A stretch of DNA of 64,000 nt, taken from contig NC_074726.1 of the NCBI RefSeq assembly GCF_947242115.1, forward strand, positions 7,833,070-7,897,069, in the 5' to 3' direction. This DNA is from Biomphalaria glabrata. Taxonomy: Eukaryota; Mollusca; Gastropoda; Planorbidae. A program made the translations under genes and the position numbers. The notes below the pieces were generated by a model. The model did not search any database, was not told the origin of the DNA, and saw only the letters and a program-made list of their open reading frames with translations. Below, piece after piece: positions 58,636-64,000 of this stretch. Position 1 is the first letter of the stretch, and each line of letters opens with the position of its first letter.

Positions 58636-59815
58636 ATGTATTTGTCATATGTAGACTAATTATGTGCCTAAATTCTTTATGAGAACATGAGCTGCTATAT
58701 AATGATGGGTACATTAATTTTGACAGTGTCCACTAATCTTTCTTTTTATATATCTTTATCTGAAACATAGAAATTTCTTAGAATAATTATTTTTAATTTA
58801 TAGGTACCAGTGCATAAATGTTCTTAAATACAAATCTAGTGGAAAAATTTAGACTAATGGATTACATGTTTCAAGATTTATCCTCAATTCCACAAGACTA
58901 TAATTTTTAGTTTTATTTGATATTTTGGCACATTGACACAATTTAGGCCATGTCGTGCCCATTTAGTTTTTAATTCTGCTATATATTATAGTTCCTAACC
59001 ACAGTTTTTGCTTTAAGATAATAGTGGCCATACCATCATTATACAGCTTTATATGCTACCGTGTCTTTGTAATTTTATCAGTATTTCACTTAGTGATTGA
59101 TATGATGAGAGTTAACTTAAGTAAAAAGTAAAAGTACCCCTTTCAGACCTTGCAGTAATGAGAAGGTCCAATAAATTCTGTCTATTCTTAATGGTAAAAC
59201 AAATGGTTTTTATATGACTAGGGTTGTGAGAGTAAGAAATCCTAAACAGTTGTAATACTTTTCAGCTTCATTTGTCATGAGTTATATGTGACATGTTAGT
59301 AATGATATATTTTTAACATCTAATTTATTTAAAAATTGTTATCTGAATATGTTTAATATCACTAGCAATATTGCAAATTAGAGTTCTTTTTTTTCAAAGA
59401 AACATACAAAGAGTGAATCTTATTTTCAATATAAAATAAAGGCTGAGTTTATATAGAAGTCTATATAACATCTTACTCCTAGAGAAAACTATCAAGATAA
59501 TGAATTTATTCTAGGAATTTGAAGTTCTGTTGGAGAGGGGGGGTATTTTTCTTATGTACCAGTTGTTGGGTTGTTGTTGTTTTGGTACGGTATAATTTGT
59601 GTTTAATGTTCTATGGATGTCTGATCATGAATACAAATGTCTGCTGTGTTTGGACTGATGTGACAATCTTTGTGGGAATATGATTTGTGTCAACTGTTTG
59701 CATGTACATAATTTTTCATTTGGTAAATTAAAACAAGTCATTAATGGAAACTTAAAACTGATTTCAAATTATTCATTTCTAGATAAAACTCTCATTGTGA
59801 CATTTCCTACAGTAC
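58636..59815. other. Intergenic sequence with repeat scraps
   Basis: Repeat E fragment at 58905-58970 (aatttaggccatgtcgtgcc) and a SINE A tail scrap at about 59134-59162 (acccctttcagaccttgc). Otherwise unassigned. Confidence 0.45.
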
Positions 59816-59819
59816 TTCT

Positions 59820-59975
59820 GGGTGGCTGCCGCTATGAAGGGGCTGAAGTTCAAATTCTGACTTGAACTGAGTTGTGTTTGCTGAGCGTGTGAAGCATGGA
59901 AACCTTCTGTTACCCCTTCCCTTGACCCATGTCTTCAAATAGATTGGACCTTATCACACTGAGCACATCACCTTC
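59820..59975 (+). mobile_element. SINE family C, diverged copy
   Basis: The stretch gaagttcaaattctgactt (B-box region) and then ggaaaccttctgttacccct and agattggaccttatcacactgagc parallels 23545-23665. Confidence 0.5.
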
Positions 59976-60119
59976 ACTTATCATTTAGTCTATTAGGGCA
60001 CCACACATTATTTGTGGACTCTCTCTCCATGCCACACTGTCTTTTGCCTTTGCTAGCATCTCTTTGATGTCATGCCCATCTATGCTTTTTCTGTACTGGT
60101 CGCTACATAAAGGACATTG

Positions 60120-60255
60120 TGATTTAGCCATTTGCATTTTACAAAGTTTATATCAACTCACTCTGTCTTTGTGGCCAAAAGTTTGAACACGTTATTTCTC
60201 CCGCGCCCATTTTCGGATTAAGTTGGAAAATTTGCAAAATTATTCATTGGGGTAG
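60120..60255 (-). repeat. Dispersed repeat F, inverted fragment
   Basis: The stretch tatatcaactcactctgtct, acacgttatttctccc and cattttcggattaagttg are complements of the family core. Confidence 0.65.
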
Positions 60256-61060
60256 ATCAGTGATGCCCGCGTGCCACATCCAGCCAGCGACGTGATTCTA
60301 TCCGGCCCCCCAAAACGTCGGCACGAAGAAGTGTAGAAAATTTCCTCTCAACAAAAAAAAAAAGGTTGAAAAAATTATCTTTCAATACGTTAGGGTAATT
60401 AGATTGGTACCGATTTTAAGCCAACGTGTTTCTTTTTTAAAGAAAGAGTGGCTGTTTTGAAAGAACCTAACATTCAACAGCTTTTTGAAACCAAACAAAT
60501 AACTAAGGCGGCATTCTTGAGATACGATTGTTTGCTGACACCTAGAGTGGAGGATTGATTCGAATATTTGTGAAAAAGAGACAAGAAAATAGTCGGCTGT
60601 AAGGCTAGCTACAGAGCTGCTTGCATTGGAGACATGGAGCCATTTTCCGACAGCGAATGCCTAAAAAGTGCTTGCTAGCAATGATGGAAGAAATGTGTCC
60701 TGAAAAGAAGAATGCTGTTGAAGCTAACAACCTTTCTTACGACAATTACTAGACGAGTGAACGATGTTGGTAAATATCCCCATTCAAAACTAACAGACAA
60801 ACCAGATTTCGAAATGTTTTTTTTTTATTGCCGCTGACGAGTGTACTGACATCTGATACCACTCAAAATTTTGGTATGTATTCGCGGTACAAACAGCAGT
60901 TAGTAACTATGAGGAGCATGCATGGGACAACTACTTGCGAAGTCATGTAAAAAAAAAAAGTTTCAACCATCACATAGTAGGCCCTATCTTTCTCTTCCTT
61001 TGGAGAAATTAGTGGGATTGGCTATTGATGATGCCATAAGTAAGTTGGCCTCCTAATTCA
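60256..61060 (+). mobile_element. hAT element with decayed transposase
   Basis: The left end cagtgatgcccgcgtgccac matches the 45345 element. The interior from about 60446 carries scraps (KESGCFERT, LAMMEEMCPEKKNAVEANN, MRSMHGTTT) parallel to the relic at 1.7-2.8 kb. Many stops. The right end is not resolved; ggcaggccctgcc near 61088 belongs to another family. Confidence 0.6.
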
Positions 61061-61144
61061 CTTCGCCTAGGGCCTTCAATTATCTAAGGCAGGCCCTGCC
61101 TATTTTGGCCGGTGGGGCTGCCAAATGGGCCACATTAAATGTCC

Positions 61145-61690
61145 GGTAAACATGATTGGCCTCACCTTATCTTGTAATACTACTTAAGACGACGTAGAAA
61201 CACTCATATCCACAAAGATACAGGCAGAAACATCTCATTTATAGATATACATATTACATGTGGGCCTTCAACTTCGGATGTCTTTTAATAATTCAGTGTC
61301 GGTAAATGCGATCACAAAACAGTATAGTAGTGTCTTAAAACAACGTTGTTGTTGTTGTTTTTTTTTTTTACATTGACATTCGATTAGTTATTAACAACAT
61401 ACGTTAATAATTGATGAATATAAATATGACACTTGGATTTCAAGTATAATGGCTATTGTGGGAATGGTTTTATGGAGATGATAGCAAAGAGTGATGTGTT
61501 GTATTAAATGTCTCGGTATCAATGAATTGAGGGTACAATTAATAAAAAAAAAGGGGGGGGGGGATTTAAATCAACAGCTTAGGCTTTTGAGTTAATCTAA
61601 TGCTGTAATATACGTAAGTAACTTGTAAAATAAGTTTTCTGCACGTTTCTGCATATAAAGAATAGGCTAAAATGATGGCACAAGACCACT
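61145..61690. other. Unassigned sequence
   Basis: Contains poly(T) and poly(G) runs (about 61353-61370 and 61551-61564). No gene is recognised. Confidence 0.4.
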
Positions 61691-61692
61691 TG

Positions 61693-61790
61693 CAGGGTTT
61701 CATGGACGGGAGTTGGAGGGGGGGGGGAGTAGCGGGAAGGTTCCAACCCGGGACCATGGAGACGACACTCTGGAACGCATAACACACAAA
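61693..61790 (-). mobile_element. SINE B-like fragment
   Basis: On the - strand atggtcccgggttggaacct and ttcccgctactcc resemble the B-box and following region of SINE B. Head and tail are unclear. Confidence 0.4.
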
Positions 61791-62574
61791 TAGACAGACA
61801 TCAAATGTTATGCTTTACTCTGTTAGTTATATCAAAATAATGTGACAGACTAATTAAGATTTGGATTAAACTGTAGATTATTATTTTTTACAAATTGAGA
61901 TTTTCTATAGCCCATACGTCTATTTAAGTCTATTTTACATGTAGATACATGTAGACTTTTGCAAGTAGATGTTAGACGATGCCCTGGAAACCTACGTTTG
62001 CATGCATGAGTTCAGTTTTATGCATATCATATGCAATCAAGTTGTAGGCGAATCGGGTTGCAATGCCCGTACCGATTTTGACACCCAGTCCGCTCCTGGT
62101 CCGGCTCTATGTTTGTAAGTAGCAACCGCTAATCTCAACGAGTACAAATTTCTAGTCGGTTTATTTTATTTGTGATAAGGTTCATTATACGGCAATGAAT
62201 AGGCTACACGTTGTACGAAGACCCACGATGCAGGATATATAAAATTGAAATATGTTTTTGTACTCATAAATTGTGGTATCCTTGTTCAAACATTAAAGAT
62301 CCTCATTAAAAGATATTTCAGTAAGCTGCTCCTGTATTAGTATGAATTTATCTGTTATTGGGTCACTGGGCTCTGAGTTTGTATACGCGCAGAAAAGATA
62401 TAATGCACAGTCGGGAATATCGAAGTGAAAAATGTTTTCAAATATTTGGTTGACGTCGTCATAGAATAGTGTGTAATAGACATTATCAAAATAATCCTAT
62501 CGTTGAAAATGGCATCTAGAAAAGAAATTATTTTAATTTTATACAATTTTCATCTTTCTGAGAACCATCTATAT

Positions 62575-62700
62575 ACAGTCTACAGCCGTCTCGGGGTCCG
62601 CAGACCTCACTTTGGGAACCAAAGCGATAATCTCGCGAAGAAACGAGATACTTTCACATCCGGTTTCTTCATTAAATTAATAATTTTATTCACTTGTTTC
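62575..62700 (+). promoter_or_regulatory. Housekeeping-like promoter candidate
   Basis: A local rise in CpG in AT-rich surroundings, with tctcggggtccgcag, a TCTCGCGA motif (62629-62636), an ETS-like acatccggttt (62657-62667) and pyrimidine-rich ctttc/tttcttc starts. No TATA box is evident. The direction is inferred from the splice donor downstream. Confidence 0.35.
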
Positions 62701-63175
62701 TAGATCTTCTACATCTAGATATCTAGAGATTTGATTCTAGATTAAGATTTTAACAGAGTTTGGTGGTCAAGTGAATACTACACACAAAATGCCTAGAAAG
62801 TGAGTTGTCTTATCTTGTCATTGATGTATTTTTAGTATCTTTAAAACTTAAAATATCCGATAATAATCCATCATCCATGTCCATATTTAATTTAATATTT
62901 ATCTAGACTCTAGATCTAATCTAGATCTAGAATTTTACTAGATCTAGTAGGCTCTAGGTCTAGATCTAGATCTAGAGATCTATAATAAGAATTATATTAT
63001 TCTAGCTAAGAGTAAGTTCAGTAAGACAGTCTGAGTCTAAGTCAGTTAAAGTTAAAGTCTTAGACTCACTATTTATTAAAGTTAAAGTCTTAGAGTTAGA
63101 GTTAGACTGCTGTTAGACTCACTAGAAATGACTAGATTCTAGACTCTAGACTAGTCTAGACTCCTCTACCTCTAT
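62700..63175. repeat. CTAGAT-rich low-complexity sequence
   Basis: Interlocking tctagatctag and gactctagac palindromes. Similar density at 51.7-52.5 and 54.2 kb. It has no fixed period. Confidence 0.7.
62789..62799 (+). CDS. Possible first coding exon (MPRK...) of a gene leaving the window
   Basis: ATG CCT AGA AA is followed by the strong donor GTGAGT, 11 coding bases (phase 2). An N-terminus MPRK with a very short first coding exon would suit ribosomal protein L38 (MPRKIEEIKDF...), and the promoter has pyrimidine-rich starts like ribosomal-protein genes. The second exon is not found before 64000, so this is only a candidate. Confidence 0.25.
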
Positions 63176-63179
63176 GTAG

Positions 63180-64000
63180 GGATGTGAAATAAAAAATTTA
63201 TCTTTGAAAAAATCAATTTTTCGTTAGTACATCATTAAAATACTTTGAAAGAACTTTCCAATGGTGTATAAATTATGACTTTAAGTTGAACAGTTAGAAA
63301 GTTATGATTTTTTTCCTGCGTTTTGACCTAGCATTGGTTGACATGGAGCATGTAAGATAGAGCGTCTCACTCGCTCAGCCAGCGAGACACACCCCCCGCT
63401 CAAAAAGTTAAAAAATTGGAATTGAATTTAGTAGAGGATAAATCTACTTATTAAATAAGAAATTTAATTGTAGACCTAGTATTCGTAGTAAATTTCTAGC
63501 TCACAAATGTGATTTCATTTATATTTATGAACTCCACTTGTTTAGAATGTAAATATTGATGAAATAAACAAATTATTGAGTCTAGAGCTACAAGAAATGT
63601 CAGAGGGGTGTGGACAAAATGGTGGCTTTGTGACGGCAGAAAACAACAAAATATCTAAAAAGTGGGATCAAATTGTCTGAAACAATTATTTTTCAAATTG
63701 GCTTTAAAATTTAAAAAAAAATAGATTGAACCATTAAAACTCTTTTAAAACTATTTAGACACATGCATAATTATTATATCTACTAGCCTATGCATGAGTT
63801 TATTCACTGGATAGTTTAGTTTTCAAGAAAAAAAGAAATCTCATAGATAGGGAGCAGTGCAAACTTATGTTTCAACATTGTAATCGATCAAAACAATATA
63901 TCGTGATAAAACTTGGCAGAAATATGGCCAGATATATAATCTATTACGGGGAAAAAAATCAACTTCTTAGGACTTACCTGAAATGAGTATCAGTAAAAAT
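63180..64000. other. Right-edge sequence, unassigned
   Basis: A 43-codon open stretch (about 63547-63680, NVNIDEINKLLSLELQEMSE...) has protein-like composition and follows a TAG, but it has no family resemblance. A donor-like complement (cttacctgaaatg) lies at about 63974. No gene can be supported. Confidence 0.35.

Overview
The window reads as AT-rich, repeat-laden nuclear DNA from an animal with spliceosomal introns. The dispersed repeats (tRNA-derived SINEs with the gcggtggc..gtaaagcgctt head, RNase H-bearing LINE tails, many hAT elements) are the kind I associate with gastropod molluscs, probably a freshwater heterobranch snail. This placement rests on remembered repeat families and not on a search, so it is moderate at best.

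Genes are sparse. (1) 15.1-30.0 kb holds two tandem copies, about 10.0 kb apart on the + strand, of a small split gene that I do not recognise as a described family. Each copy has a TATA + TCAGTC promoter, a short 5' noncoding exon, an exon carrying only 15 coding bases (M-G-C-S-A), and a final exon beginning T-K and then coding a lysine-rich segment followed by a Gly/Asp/Tyr-rich tail. Splicing creates M-G-C-S-A-T-K, an N-myristoylation signal with a palmitoylatable Cys3, directly ahead of a basic stretch. The predicted products are 76 and 119 residues. (2) A third relative lies on the - strand at 41.6-42.0 kb. Its final exon also starts T-K after a splice acceptor, then codes nine lysines, an acidic Gly-rich region, a His cluster and YDGG repeats. 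Its first exon is not visible in the window. (3) 55.0-57.5 kb is a complete five-coding-exon gene for a class III ubiquitin-conjugating enzyme E2 of the UBE2E type (181 residues), with a poly(A) signal at 58.6 kb. (4) 62.6-62.8 kb has a CpG-bearing promoter-like stretch and a possible first coding exon (MPRK + splice donor) of a gene running off the right edge.

The rest is mobile-element sequence. 0-15 kb: LINE tails, SINEs, a hAT transposase relic, a three-layer nested insertion at 3.5-4.8 kb and a 36-bp-stem hairpin at 13.3 kb. 15-31 kb: the tandem genes, with introns inflated by LINE, SINE, hAT/MITE and a 2.2-kb inverted-repeat element full of GGGGTTTTAAA-type palindromes. 31-41 kb: LTR fossils, a purine minisatellite, a well-bounded non-autonomous Helitron (34923-36053), more LINE tails, duplicated blocks related to the flanks of the tandem genes, and a 65-67-bp satellite. 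42-52 kb: a dense set of hAT elements with 8-bp target duplications and LINE copies, one flanked by 78-bp direct repeats. 52.5-54.0 kb: a LINE with recognisable reverse transcriptase, just upstream of the UBE2E exons. 58.6-62.5 kb: SINE and hAT remnants.

The lead for something new is the M-G-C-S-A / T-K gene family: three loci that preserve the same splice-created acylation motif and basic segment while their low-complexity tails diverge quickly.
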